Source: M3007 sp041392625
GTDB taxonomy: Bacteria; Bacteroidota; Bacteroidia; Chitinophagales; Saprospiraceae
DNA: 64,000 nt
Assembly: GCA_041392625.1 (NCBI GenBank)
Contig: JAWKLR010000003.1
Span: 229,208 to 293,207 of the forward strand
Reading direction: 5' to 3'
Shown: in pieces, positions 46,337 to 54,180 of the stretch
How positions within the stretch are numbered: position 1 is the first letter of the stretch
Layout of the letters: the number at the start of each line of letters is the position of its first letter
Made by a program: the position numbers and the translations under genes
Notes under the pieces: generated by a model
Told to the model about the DNA's origin: nothing
Databases searched by the model: none
The model's input: only the letters and a program-made list of their open reading frames with translations

Positions 46337-48682
46337 TTACCACCATTTCCACCATTTCTTTTTCACCTCTTCCTCATAATATCCATAGCCATATCCGTAT
46401 CCATATCCATATTGGTTTCCGTAGCCGTAGCGGGAGCGGGCTTTTACGCCGTTGTAGACGAGGGCGAGGTGGGGGAGTTTCTCCTCTTCGCGGATGGTTT
46501 CGAGTTGTTTCAGGGAGGCTTTGGGGGTGTGGTTGTGGCGAACGATGTACAGGGCGCTGTCGGCAGTGCGGCCGAGCAGGAAGGCGTCGGCTACCATGCC
46601 TACGGGCGGGGTGTCGAGCAGGATGCAATCGAAATGCTCGCGGAGGTAGGCGATGAGTTCGTCGATGCGTTCATGCAACAACAATTCACCCGGATTGGGC
46701 GGAATGGGGCCGCTGGGGATGTAGTGCAAGTTGGGGTGCAGGGCCGACTCTATGGCCAGGTTTTCTTTTTTACCCTGACCAATCAGGTAAGTGGATATCC
46801 CGCCCGAGCCCGATTTTTCTTCGCTGAGGTAGCGAATCAGTTTTGGCTTGCGAAGATCGAGCTCAAGCACGACGGTTTTCTTTCCGGCCAGGGCCATGGT
46901 GAGCCCCAAATTAAGTGTAATGAAACTCTTGCCCTCGCCGCTGATTCCGGAAGTGATCAGGATGCATTGGTTGGGCCTGCCTGCATTGAGAAACTGCAGG
47001 TTGGTGCGCATGAGCCGGAACATTTCCGACAGGGCAGAACGGCTGTTGGGTTTGACCACCGCCGGGTCTGCTGTTTTTTTGAACGCAATGCTCCCCAAAA
47101 TCGGAACTTTGGTGGCTTGCTGGATTTCCTGTTCGTTCTGCAAGGTAGATTGCAGCAGGGTGCGGAGGTAAACCAACCCCGACGGAAGCAGCAAACCCAA
47201 AAACAAGGCCATGAGGTAAATGGAGCGCCGGTTGGGACTGATGGGCGTGTGGTTGGGCTGAGCCGGATCCACTACCCGGGAACCGGGAACGGCTACGGCC
47301 AGCGAGAGGGCAGTTTCTTCGCGTTTTTGCAGCAGGTATAAAAACAGGGTTTCCTTAATTCCCTGCTGGCGTTTTATCTCGATCAGGCCCCGTTCTTTCC
47401 GGGGTACGGAACCAATTTGTTTCAGAAATTGCTCGTAGGCTTCGCGGGCCTCGCTGAGTTGCAGGGCCAGGTCGTTGTCGGACTTTTCGATGGTCTGCAA
47501 CAGGGTGCTGCGGAGCACATCAATTTGTTTACTGATGTTGACCACCACCGGGTTTTCGGGCTTGGCACTGATTAGCAGTCGTTCGCGTTCGAGCACCAGT
47601 TTGTTGTACCTGTCTACCAGGGCGCTGAGTTGTGGGTCATTGGGCAACAGGCGTACGGGGGCAGGCTCGTAGGTGTTCAGTTGATTTTCCAGGTACTCGC
47701 GCAAGCCACTGAGCAGGGTTTTGCGGATTTCCAATTCCGAGCGGCTCTGCTCGCTTTCGTTCAGTTGTTCGATGAGCACATCCACGCTGGAGGAAATTTC
47801 CGTCGGGATGTTGTTGCTGCGTTTGTACTGTTCGAGGTTGCTTTCTACGTCGCTGAGTTCTGTGGTGAGGTATTTGAGTCGGTCGTCAATGAATTTGATG
47901 GTGTTTTTTCCCACCTGGTTTTTTCCGTCGACTGTGGCATCGTTGTACACTTCCACCAGGGTATTCAGGATGTCGGCGGCTTTTTGTGGCACCGGACTTT
48001 TATAGGTCATTTCCACCACCGACGAATAGTTGTTGATCAGATTGATGCTCAAGCCGCTCACGTAGCCATCAGCAGCCTGTTCCGGACGGCGGAAGATGAT
48101 TTTGTAGGTATTGTCGGGCTGTGGAGGACCAATCAGCGTAAACGTGAACCGTCCTTCCGGAATCTCAACCAGTGCACCAAATTCAGCCTCCATGGTTCGC
48201 AGCGGCAAGGTGAGTTTGAACCGCTGAGAGTCGATCACCGTAAACAAAAACGGGATGTTGTAGCCTTTGTCTGAAACTTCCCGCAAGGTGGCATTCAGCA
48301 CGCTGTTGGGGTAATTTTCCGATGTGCGCACCCGTCCCACGATGTAGTACTCGGTATCCATGCCGAGTTTTTTAATTACCTCCGTCATCAGCGGGCGCGA
48401 CTGCAAGACCTGAATTTCATTCAATACCCGAGGGCCACCCTGCATCAGACCCAAATCCCGGAAAATCGCTTCCTCCGAAACAAAGGCGCTTTTGCTTTGC
48501 TCGTCTTCAATCAACAGGGTGCCACGAACCTGATAAATCGGCGTTGCATACCGAATCCGAAGCCAGGCCCCAAACAGGCAAAGACCCAGAAACAACACAT
48601 ACAAATACCAGTACCTCCAGAGGTATTGGTAAATGAAGTTTTTTAAATCAAACTGTTCTTCGTTGTATTGGGGGAAGTCCAT
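46337..48682 (-). CDS. wzc: Wzc-type polysaccharide co-polymerase / tyrosine autokinase
   Basis: 781 residues. An N-terminal helix near residues 26-46 and a second near 490-510 enclose the periplasmic Wzz domain and coiled coil (residues about 60-480; LTTELSDVESNLEQYKRSN, LALQLSEAREAYEQFLKQI). The cytoplasmic BY-kinase domain has Walker A SGISGEGKS (about residue 580), Walker A' VLELDLRKPKL and Walker B CILLDTPPVG. The tail is a run of YG dipeptides (RYGYGNQYGYGYGYGYGYY), the autophosphorylated tyrosine cluster. It controls chain length and export together with Wza and the phosphatase in the same operon. The tail is encoded by a short hexamer-like repeat at 46373-46430. Confidence 0.92.
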   Translation of the reverse strand: MDFPQYNEEQFDLKNFIYQYLWRYWYLYVLFLGLCLFGAWLRIRYATPIYQVRGTLLIEDEQSKSAFVSEEAIFRDLGLMQGGPRVLNEIQVLQSRPLMTEVIKKLGMDTEYYIVGRVRTSENYPNSVLNATLREVSDKGYNIPFLFTVIDSQRFKLTLPLRTMEAEFGALVEIPEGRFTFTLIGPPQPDNTYKIIFRRPEQAADGYVSGLSINLINNYSSVVEMTYKSPVPQKAADILNTLVEVYNDATVDGKNQVGKNTIKFIDDRLKYLTTELSDVESNLEQYKRSNNIPTEISSSVDVLIEQLNESEQSRSELEIRKTLLSGLREYLENQLNTYEPAPVRLLPNDPQLSALVDRYNKLVLERERLLISAKPENPVVVNISKQIDVLRSTLLQTIEKSDNDLALQLSEAREAYEQFLKQIGSVPRKERGLIEIKRQQGIKETLFLYLLQKREETALSLAVAVPGSRVVDPAQPNHTPISPNRRSIYLMALFLGLLLPSGLVYLRTLLQSTLQNEQEIQQATKVPILGSIAFKKTADPAVVKPNSRSALSEMFRLMRTNLQFLNAGRPNQCILITSGISGEGKSFITLNLGLTMALAGKKTVVLELDLRKPKLIRYLSEEKSGSGGISTYLIGQGKKENLAIESALHPNLHYIPSGPIPPNPGELLLHERIDELIAYLREHFDCILLDTPPVGMVADAFLLGRTADSALYIVRHNHTPKASLKQLETIREEEKLPHLALVYNGVKARSRYGYGNQYGYGYGYGYGYYEEEVKKKWWKWW

Positions 48683-48689
48683 TTTAGTG

Positions 48690-48778
48690 GTCAGTGGTCA
48701 GTGGTCAGAATTGATTGTAGGGGCAAGGCTTGCCCTTGCCCAGGTACCGCAAACAAATCCTTGCCAGGCATGGCAAGG
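48690..48778. repeat. Spacer with three TGGTCAG repeats and two mini-hairpins
   Basis: GTGGTCAGTGGTCAGTGGTCAG at 48690-48711 holds three direct repeats of GTGGTCA. Then GGGCAAGG (48721-48728) pairs with CCTTGCCC (48734-48741), and CCTTGCCA (48759-48766) pairs with TGGCAAGG (48771-48778). It lies between wza and wzc and is the only large gap in the early part of the operon. Confidence 0.7.
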
Positions 48779-48781
48779 CTA

Positions 48782-49561
48782 CTACCTCGTTAACGATACA
48801 ATGATTGATATAACGGATACGATGGGCAGTGCCCAGCGGAGGTATTTGGTGCTGCCATCTTCGGTGCTGCCGACTTTGGCTTTGATGGGTTCAATATAGA
48901 CAATGTCGCCGGGTTGCAGGTAAAAGTAGGGCGACTGAAAAATGCTGCGATCGTGGAGGTTGAGGTGCCCAAACTCGCGGTTGCCGCTGCGCTCGCGGAC
49001 GATCAGGATGTTCTCCCGGTTGCCGTAGTTGGTCAGGTCGCCGGCCATGCCCAGGGCTTCGAGGATGTTGGTGTGTTCGTTGGGGACGGTAAAGCTACCG
49101 GGAGCACGCACTTCACCCAGCACGGAAAAACGGAAATTGAGCAAGCGCACATTGATGATGGGGGCGTTGAAATACCGGTCGAGCCGGGCAGCCAGGCTGT
49201 CGCGCACGCCGGAGGTGCTCAATCCTTGCACAGGCAAGGCTCCGATCATGGGAAACTGGATGGTTCCGTTTTGATCGACGCGGAAAATCTGGCTGTTTGC
49301 AGCAGTTTCGGTGCCCACGCTGCCGGGATTGATACTGTTGTTAAACTGAAATGGTTTGCTGGTTTCCGGGTCAGTGGTTTGCACGGAAATTTCGAGCAGG
49401 TCATCGGGCCGAACCAGGATGGCTTGTCGTTCGATTACTTTGTTGATGGCATCGAACTCCGGTCCTTCATTGAAGTTGACCAGTTGGCGGTGCTGCACGC
49501 AGGAGGCCAACAGGAAGGGGAGTGCTACAAGGAGAATCCGGGTGAGTAGTTTGCTATGCAT
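48782..49561 (-). CDS. wza: Wza-type outer-membrane polysaccharide export lipoprotein
   Basis: About 259 residues from the ATG at 49561, which opens a lipoprotein signal (LLTRILLVALPFLLASC, Cys near residue 21). The frame is open for another 64 codons upstream, but these overlap the phosphatase gene. Polysaccharide export domain: ILVRPDDLLEISVQTTDPET, DQNGTIQFPMIGALPVQGLS, then SLBB-like FSVLGEVRAPGSFTVPNEH and LEALGMAGDLTNYGNRENIL. It ends with YFYLQPGDIVYIEP and a C-terminal hydrophobic helix (ALPIVSVISIIVSLT). It forms the outer-membrane export channel. The start overlaps the phosphatase stop by 8 bases, so the two are co-translated. Confidence 0.92.
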   Translation of the reverse strand: MHSKLLTRILLVALPFLLASCVQHRQLVNFNEGPEFDAINKVIERQAILVRPDDLLEISVQTTDPETSKPFQFNNSINPGSVGTETAANSQIFRVDQNGTIQFPMIGALPVQGLSTSGVRDSLAARLDRYFNAPIINVRLLNFRFSVLGEVRAPGSFTVPNEHTNILEALGMAGDLTNYGNRENILIVRERSGNREFGHLNLHDRSIFQSPYFYLQPGDIVYIEPIKAKVGSTEDGSTKYLRWALPIVSVISIIVSLTR

Positions 49562-50300
49562 CGGCAATCGGTATCTGCTGATTTTTGTAGGGCTTGTCGT
49601 GCAATAAACGCATCCCTTTTTTTGTACACAAAAAGGCCTGAATTTTTTCCAGGTGTTCGCGGTGGTGGAGGTCGGTTCCCAGAAAATCGACCAGGCCTTC
49701 CTTCCAGAGAATCCAGGCTTGTTTTTGCACCTCTGGTCCGTAGTGGCCTTCAAACGAAAGGATGTTGGCCTGCAACAAACAACCCCGTTCTCGCATGCCT
49801 TCCAGTGCGGTTATGTTTTTGCCAAAATAATACTTGTAACGTTCCGGATGAGCCAGCACGGGCAACTGTTCTTTGGCCTGTACTTCAAATATACAGGAAT
49901 TCAGGGAAGGTGCGGGTCCGTAAAACGAGAGCTCAAATAAAAAGTACCCGCCCGGTAAACACAACAGCGTTTCGTTTTTTATCCGGTCAACCAGGTTTTC
50001 ATCGAGAAAATACTCCGCCGCTACCTGCACCGGAATGGAATGTTCGTTGGTATCCAGGGTGTTTTTCAGGGTTTTGAATTCAGCTAAAATCCGCTCGGAG
50101 GTATTGTCGTACACACCTGGGTTGACATGGGGAGTTGTCACTAATTGCTTGTAACCCAGGTCGGTGAGTCCGCGTACTAAATCCAGGCTGGTTTCGACAT
50201 CCGGAGCTCCGTCATCTATTCCGGGAACGAGGTGCGAATGGAGGTCAGAACCCAAATGGGAGCAGTCGGCCTGTGTTGTTTTTTTTGTAAAAAATAGCAT
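49554..50300 (-). CDS. PHP-family tyrosine phosphatase (CpsB/YwqE-like)
   Basis: 248 residues. PHP metal motifs: DLHSHLVPGIDDGAPD (residues about 19-34), TTPHVNPGVYDN, AAEYFLDENL, VLAHPERYKYY and LGTDLHHREH near the end. This is the metal-dependent phosphotyrosine phosphatase that removes phosphate from Wzc/CpsD-type kinases, so it is the off-switch of the neighbouring BY-kinase. The start at 50300 is 8 bases after the dehydrogenase stop. All metal ligands look present. Confidence 0.9.
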   Translation of the reverse strand: MLFFTKKTTQADCSHLGSDLHSHLVPGIDDGAPDVETSLDLVRGLTDLGYKQLVTTPHVNPGVYDNTSERILAEFKTLKNTLDTNEHSIPVQVAAEYFLDENLVDRIKNETLLCLPGGYFLFELSFYGPAPSLNSCIFEVQAKEQLPVLAHPERYKYYFGKNITALEGMRERGCLLQANILSFEGHYGPEVQKQAWILWKEGLVDFLGTDLHHREHLEKIQAFLCTKKGMRLLHDKPYKNQQIPIADA

Positions 50301-50308
50301 GCGTTAAA

Positions 50309-51601
50309 TTACAATCTCCAGGTCAGGATATCCGGATTTTGGGTGAATGGATAAATGGCTTTCAGGTCAAATAAAATTGGTCGGTCATTGCTGATGCTTT
50401 GGAAGTATTCAGCGGTGAACTCCCGGTATTCTTTGTGTGCTACGGCTACCACAACGGCATCGTAGTTGTTTGAAACTGTATCAACCAGTGTAAGTTTGTA
50501 TTCATGTGCCAGTTCATTGGGGGAGGCATAGGGGTCGTGTACGTGTACGTTAATAGAATAGTCCATCAATTCCCGTACCAGTTCTACCACTTTGGAGTTG
50601 CGAATATCGGCAACGTTTTCTTTGAAGGTGATTCCCATGACCAAAACTTTACAAGCCGAAGGGTTTTTGCCTTCCTGAATCAACATTTGAACCAGGCGTT
50701 TTGCCACAAATGCGGGCATGTTGTCGTTGACGCGCCGGCCCGAGAGAATTACCTGCGGGTCGTAGCCAATCTGCTTGGCCTTGTGCAGCAGGTAATAAGG
50801 ATCTACGCCGATGCAGTGTCCGCCCACCAATCCGGGATAAAACTTGATGAAATTCCATTTGGTACCGGCTGCTTCCAGCACTTCCTGGGTGTCTATCCCG
50901 AGCTTGTCAAAAATGATCGAAAGTTCGTTCATCAGGGAAATATTCAGGTCCCGCTGTGTATTTTCAATCACTTTAGCCGCCTCAGCAACTTTAATGGAGG
51001 ATGCCGGATGGATTCCCGCTTCGATGATGTGCCCGTACACCTTGCCGATTTCTTCCCGGGACTCTTCATCGGAGCCCGATACAATTTTCAGGATTTTGGT
51101 CAGCGTCCGTTCCTTTTCTCCGGGAACAATGCGTTCTGGCGAGTAGCCAATTTTGAAATCGGTGTTGAGCTTCAGTCCGCTTGTTTGTTCCAGCACGGGC
51201 AGGCATTCCTCTTCGGTACAGCCCGGATATACGGTGCTTTCATACACTACATAGTCACCGGGTTTAAGGGCTTTGCCTACACTTTCTGAAGCGCGTAGCA
51301 GCGGGCTCAGGTCGGGTACCTTGTGCTGATCTACGTCGGTTGGTACGGCGATGACATAGAAATGGGCTTTTTGCAGTTCGCCTGGGTCGTCTGTAAACAG
51401 GATGTCCACATCCTGAAAGGCACTGGCATCCAATTCTCGGGAGGGGTCGTTGCCCTCGCGCAGTTGTTGTACCCGGTCCGACTGGATGTCAAAACCGATC
51501 ACTTTAAACCGGCGGGCAAATGCCAGGGCGATTGGGAGGCCCACATATCCCAGCCCGATGACTGCGATGCATTTATCTTTTGCTAGTAATGCTTCAAACA
51601 T
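50309..51601 (-). CDS. Nucleotide-sugar 6-dehydrogenase (TviB/WbpO/WecC group)
   Basis: 430 residues, three-domain UDP-sugar dehydrogenase. NAD domain: CIAVIGLGYVGLPIALAFAR, YESTVYPGCTEEECLPVL, GYSPERIVPGEKERTL. Central domain: VAEAAKVIENTQRDLNISLM, NELSIIFDKLGID, with the active-site FYPGLVGGHCIGVDPYYL (Cys about residue 276). C-terminal domain: MGITFKENVADIRNSKVVEL, VHDPYASPNEL. This group oxidises UDP-GlcNAc, UDP-GalNAc or UDP-ManNAc to the uronic acid. With WecB at the end of the operon, UDP-ManNAcA is the simplest product (inference). The start is 7 bases after the regulator stop. Confidence 0.9.
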   Translation of the reverse strand: MFEALLAKDKCIAVIGLGYVGLPIALAFARRFKVIGFDIQSDRVQQLREGNDPSRELDASAFQDVDILFTDDPGELQKAHFYVIAVPTDVDQHKVPDLSPLLRASESVGKALKPGDYVVYESTVYPGCTEEECLPVLEQTSGLKLNTDFKIGYSPERIVPGEKERTLTKILKIVSGSDEESREEIGKVYGHIIEAGIHPASSIKVAEAAKVIENTQRDLNISLMNELSIIFDKLGIDTQEVLEAAGTKWNFIKFYPGLVGGHCIGVDPYYLLHKAKQIGYDPQVILSGRRVNDNMPAFVAKRLVQMLIQEGKNPSACKVLVMGITFKENVADIRNSKVVELVRELMDYSINVHVHDPYASPNELAHEYKLTLVDTVSNNYDAVVVAVAHKEYREFTAEYFQSISNDRPILFDLKAIYPFTQNPDILTWRL

Positions 51602-51607
51602 AGGTGT

Positions 51608-52168
51608 TTATCCGTTTGAATTCTTGTTGGTTTCCTGGCTGTTAGACCAAAGCAAGAACGGCTTTGGGTCCATTTGCGACCAGGGAATCTGAGCGGCTTC
51701 ATCGGTGTGGTACACGACGAAGCTGATTTTTCGGTGGATGAGCTTTTCTGCCTTTTCCACCAGATTTTGCAAGTATTGTCTGTCGGGGTTTCCGATAAGC
51801 AGCAGATCAATAATGGGGCTGTCTTTTCCCTTGGCAAAATCGCCGGTCAGGTAGGCTTTATCCAAATTTCCCAGCCGCTCCACCACGGTGGCAATGAGTT
51901 GATCCAATCCCAGGTGCTTGAGCATGATGGAGTGGATTTCCCGGAAAAGCGGATGGCTGGTATTGGCCTGAAAAAACTTCTTATTTCCCTCCGCATAACT
52001 TTGCAGCAGTCCGGCCTCCTCAAAGCGATTGAGCTCCTGTCGAATGGCGTTGGTTGAATCACCAAACTCGGATTCCAGGCCACGCAAATAGCCGGTGGTG
52101 TCGCTGTTGAGGAAAAACTTGAGCAGGAGTTTTACCCGTGTTTTGGAAGAAATAAGGGTGCTGAGCAA
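51608..52168 (-). CDS. Winged-helix regulator fused to a nucleotidyltransferase-like domain
   Basis: 186 residues. The N-terminal winged helix (residues 1-75) reads MLSTLISSKTRVKLLLKFFL, then YLRGLESEFGDSTNAIRQEL, NRFEEAGLLQSYAEGNKKFF. The C-terminal domain (90-175) has AYLTGDFAKGKDSPIIDLLL and IGNPDRQYLQNLVEKAEKLI, resembling minimal nucleotidyltransferases, but with GDFAKG rather than the full GSxxxG...DxD set. It is the first gene of the unidirectional polysaccharide operon and probably regulates it. The same fusion heads capsule clusters of other Bacteroidota (general recollection). The nucleotidyltransferase part is probably inactive or only binds nucleotide. Confidence 0.8.
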   Translation of the reverse strand: MLSTLISSKTRVKLLLKFFLNSDTTGYLRGLESEFGDSTNAIRQELNRFEEAGLLQSYAEGNKKFFQANTSHPLFREIHSIMLKHLGLDQLIATVVERLGNLDKAYLTGDFAKGKDSPIIDLLLIGNPDRQYLQNLVEKAEKLIHRKISFVVYHTDEAAQIPWSQMDPKPFLLWSNSQETNKNSNG

Positions 52169-52348
52169 GGGTAGGTTTTGGAAAATGGAATGGCTTCGCC
52201 CTTGATAAATCCCGGAGATTTATCAAAAAAAGCAAGTCCAATCGAAGCAAAAAATCTCATCGATATAAGTTGCTAATGTAACGCAGGAAGCCGGATAAGC
52301 GTATAAAGAATGAGTATTTTTTTTACTCAAAAAAAACAGTGCAGCAGC

Positions 52349-52366
52349 CTTGCCGGGTCCGGCAAG
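52349..52366. repeat. Mini-hairpin CTTGCCGG-GT-CCGGCAAG upstream of the EPS operon
   Basis: A perfect 8-bp stem with a 2-nt spacing, flanked by A-runs on the plus strand. Its outer CTTGCC/GGCAAG matches the two hairpins at 48721-48778. It may close the GT2 transcript (stop 52423) or belong to the spacer-repeat family. Confidence 0.55.
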
Positions 52367-52422
52367 AAAAAAAGTACGTTTCAGGAAGTCTGCCCGGGTT
52401 AAAAGGCTAGTACTAGCTCCCT

Positions 52423-53388
52423 CTAGAACCGTTTTACCGACTCAATGATATACGGAGGACGGTTCTTGATTTCGGTGTAGATGTTGGAAAGGTAGATGGA
52501 CATGATGTACAAATTCAGGCAGGTGATTGCAAAAAATATAGACATCAATACGACGAGGAAGGTCCAGCCAGAAAGGGTTTCGTGGAAGGTGCCAAAAATA
52601 TCTACGTTGGTGAAGCGGACTTTTACAGCATTGAAGATGGCCACACCAGCAACGAGGCTGGAACCCAGGAAAATCCAGAGCAGAACACTGCGCAAAAAGG
52701 TAGTAAATGAGGTAATTGCTACCAGGGCTGTGCGGAATTGTTCGCCCAGACTTTGGTTGGCTTCCGGATACAGGGGTTCTTCCACTTCAATGTGGCTGGT
52801 GTTGTATCCAACCAGAGAATAAATGGCTTTCAGATAGTGGCTGTTTTCGCGCAGCCGCAACAAAGAGTTGAGTGCCCGACGGCTGATAATCCGGCTGTGA
52901 TGGGCCTGTGCATCCACGCGCAGTCCGGAGTACCGACTTAAAATGAAATAAAACAGTTTGTACAGCAGGCGCTGGGTCCAGGGCAGTTTCCGGCTTTGGG
53001 CGCGCAGGTAGACGATATCAAAACCTTCCCGGGTTTTATCCCAAAGTTCCTGAACCAGTTCCGGGTGACTGGTAAAATCAAATTCAAAGATCAGGGCGTA
53101 ATCGCCGTTGCAGCGGTCGAGGCCAGCCAGCAGCGCGTTGTTTTTATCGGCTTGAGCACTCAGGTTGAGCAGAAAGATGCTTTTCCGCAAACTTTCCGGA
53201 AGTGGGGAAATGGCTTCCTGAATATCTGATTCCAGGCATTTGTTATTAATCAGCACAAACTCGTAGTCGGAAAAATGGCGCTCCAAAACACCGTGTAGGT
53301 TGTTGAGCCATGCAGCCAATTGCCGCACATCCTGGGGTGTGGACAGGATACCTACTACGGAAATAAATGTTTGCTGTTTGTCTGACAT
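52423..53388 (-). CDS. Glycosyltransferase family 2 with two C-terminal membrane helices (GtrB/DPM1-like)
   Basis: 321 residues. GT-A domain: ISVVGILSTPQDVRQLAAWL at the start, YEFVLINNKCLESDI, LLNLSAQADKNNALLAGLDR, YALIFEFDFTSHPELVQELW (in place of DxD), DIVYLRAQSRKLPWTQRLLY. Two helices at about residues 233-255 (LWIFLGSSLVAGVAIF) and 272-298 (LVVLMSIFFAITCLNLYIMS), then a basic tail. This resembles polyprenyl-phosphate glycosyltransferases that prepare sugars for periplasmic transfer. The catalytic DxD is weak (FEFDF), so activity or donor is uncertain. It lies 20 bases after the thioesterase start gene, in the same direction. Confidence 0.8.
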   Translation of the reverse strand: MSDKQQTFISVVGILSTPQDVRQLAAWLNNLHGVLERHFSDYEFVLINNKCLESDIQEAISPLPESLRKSIFLLNLSAQADKNNALLAGLDRCNGDYALIFEFDFTSHPELVQELWDKTREGFDIVYLRAQSRKLPWTQRLLYKLFYFILSRYSGLRVDAQAHHSRIISRRALNSLLRLRENSHYLKAIYSLVGYNTSHIEVEEPLYPEANQSLGEQFRTALVAITSFTTFLRSVLLWIFLGSSLVAGVAIFNAVKVRFTNVDIFGTFHETLSGWTFLVVLMSIFFAITCLNLYIMSIYLSNIYTEIKNRPPYIIESVKRF

Positions 53389-53408
53389 ATCGTGTACCAG
53401 GGTTTCAG

Positions 53409-53840
53409 TTAAATCCAGGAAAAGTCTGCTGCATGGGGTGCTTTATTTTGTAGGGCAGCCACTTCTGCAGGGGGAATTGTTAGTTTCCGAAGTTGGGTAT
53501 CAATCCATGCGCCATCGACATGAATGGTTGCGCAGAGCGTGTCGTCTTCGCGAAGGATGGTATGTCGAAATGAGAAACGTGAGAAATCTGGTTTGAGGGC
53601 AGTGATTTCCAGGTCAATAAAGTATTGCTGTCCAAACCGCACTTCACGCCGGAAAATTGCTTCTTCCCGGAAAAGGATTGGGCCCAGGTTTTTGCTTGCC
53701 ATGTAATGCGCATCAATTCCATTTTGGTAAAAGAAGTGGATGCGGGAAGCTGCTCCCCAGTCGTAATAAACGGAATGGCGCACGTGGGCGTTTGGATCTA
53801 AATCGGACCACCGGATGGTGACAGGCATTTTGAGCGACAT
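53409..53840 (-). CDS. Acyl-CoA thioesterase, hot-dog fold (YbgC/FadM-like)
   Basis: 143 residues. The 4HBT signature IRWSDLDPNAHVRHSVYYDW (residues about 9-28) has the catalytic Asp and the NAHV motif. YFIDLEITALKPDFSRFSFR gives the central strands, and ATIHVDGAWIDTQLRKL is near the end. These enzymes hydrolyse acyl-CoA thioesters in the cytoplasm; the chain length is unknown. It is first in a two-gene unit with the GT2 (20-base gap). The pairing has no obvious metabolic meaning. Confidence 0.85.
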   Translation of the reverse strand: MSLKMPVTIRWSDLDPNAHVRHSVYYDWGAASRIHFFYQNGIDAHYMASKNLGPILFREEAIFRREVRFGQQYFIDLEITALKPDFSRFSFRHTILREDDTLCATIHVDGAWIDTQLRKLTIPPAEVAALQNKAPHAADFSWI

Positions 53841-53904
53841 GTAATCTGTAGTTTGCCCGCAAAGATACCCAATGCTTTGAAGAACTCCGTACCTCAGAAT
53901 GTTT

Positions 53905-54095
53905 ATTCGTTTAGTCCGCCTCTTCGAGGCTCTGTTTATTTGTTTATTAGAAAATGATGATTTGATGATTGCCCTTCGGGCAAGGATGATTTGTTGAAAT
54001 TAGTGGTCAGTGGTCAGTAAGATTAACAGAGCAGCCTGAAGGCGAACTAAACAAACAAATTAATGCTTACAACTTACCACTTACTACTTACTACT
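53905..54095. repeat. Dispersed spacer module, second locus
   Basis: GTTTATTCG and CCTCTTCGAGG, then TTGTTTATT, GATGATTTGATGATTGCCC with TTGCCC-TTC-GGGCAA (53969-53983) and AAGGATGATTTG. It has the same order of parts as the tandem unit at 23996-24233. GTGGTCAG and CTTACTACTTAC motifs follow. Confidence 0.65.
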
Positions 54096-54110
54096 ACCTT
54101 GCCCTGCTAC

Positions 54111-54148
54111 AAAAAATCCCAAACCCGGTTGTATCCGGATTTGGGATT
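54111..54148 (-). terminator. Terminator of the TlpA-like gene
   Basis: On the minus strand, AATCCCAAATCCGG (from 54148-54135) pairs with its partner at 54128-54115 (one mismatch, 6-nt loop) and runs into TTTTTT. It begins 33 bases after the stop at 54181. Confidence 0.85.
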
Positions 54149-54180
54149 GGATGGGTTCCGTTTAGGAATACCCGTTTGGC

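Larger units (their letters stand above)
53841..54180. other. Repeat-bearing spacer between thioesterase and TlpA genes
   Basis: This 340-base spacer with no coding sense holds the module at 53905-53990 (related to 23996-24233), GTGGTCAGTGGTCAG at 54003-54017, a CTTACCACTTACTACTTACT run at 54073-54092, and the terminator of the TlpA-like gene. Confidence 0.55.

Noticed and set aside
46328..47341. Long open frame of 337 codons on the plus strand
   Set aside because: It is antisense to the well-conserved kinase domain of wzc and has no domain sense; it is open because of the codon pattern of the real gene.
50504..51289. 261-codon frame on the plus strand
   Set aside because: Lies fully opposite the dehydrogenase gene, whose motifs are complete; no homology features of its own.
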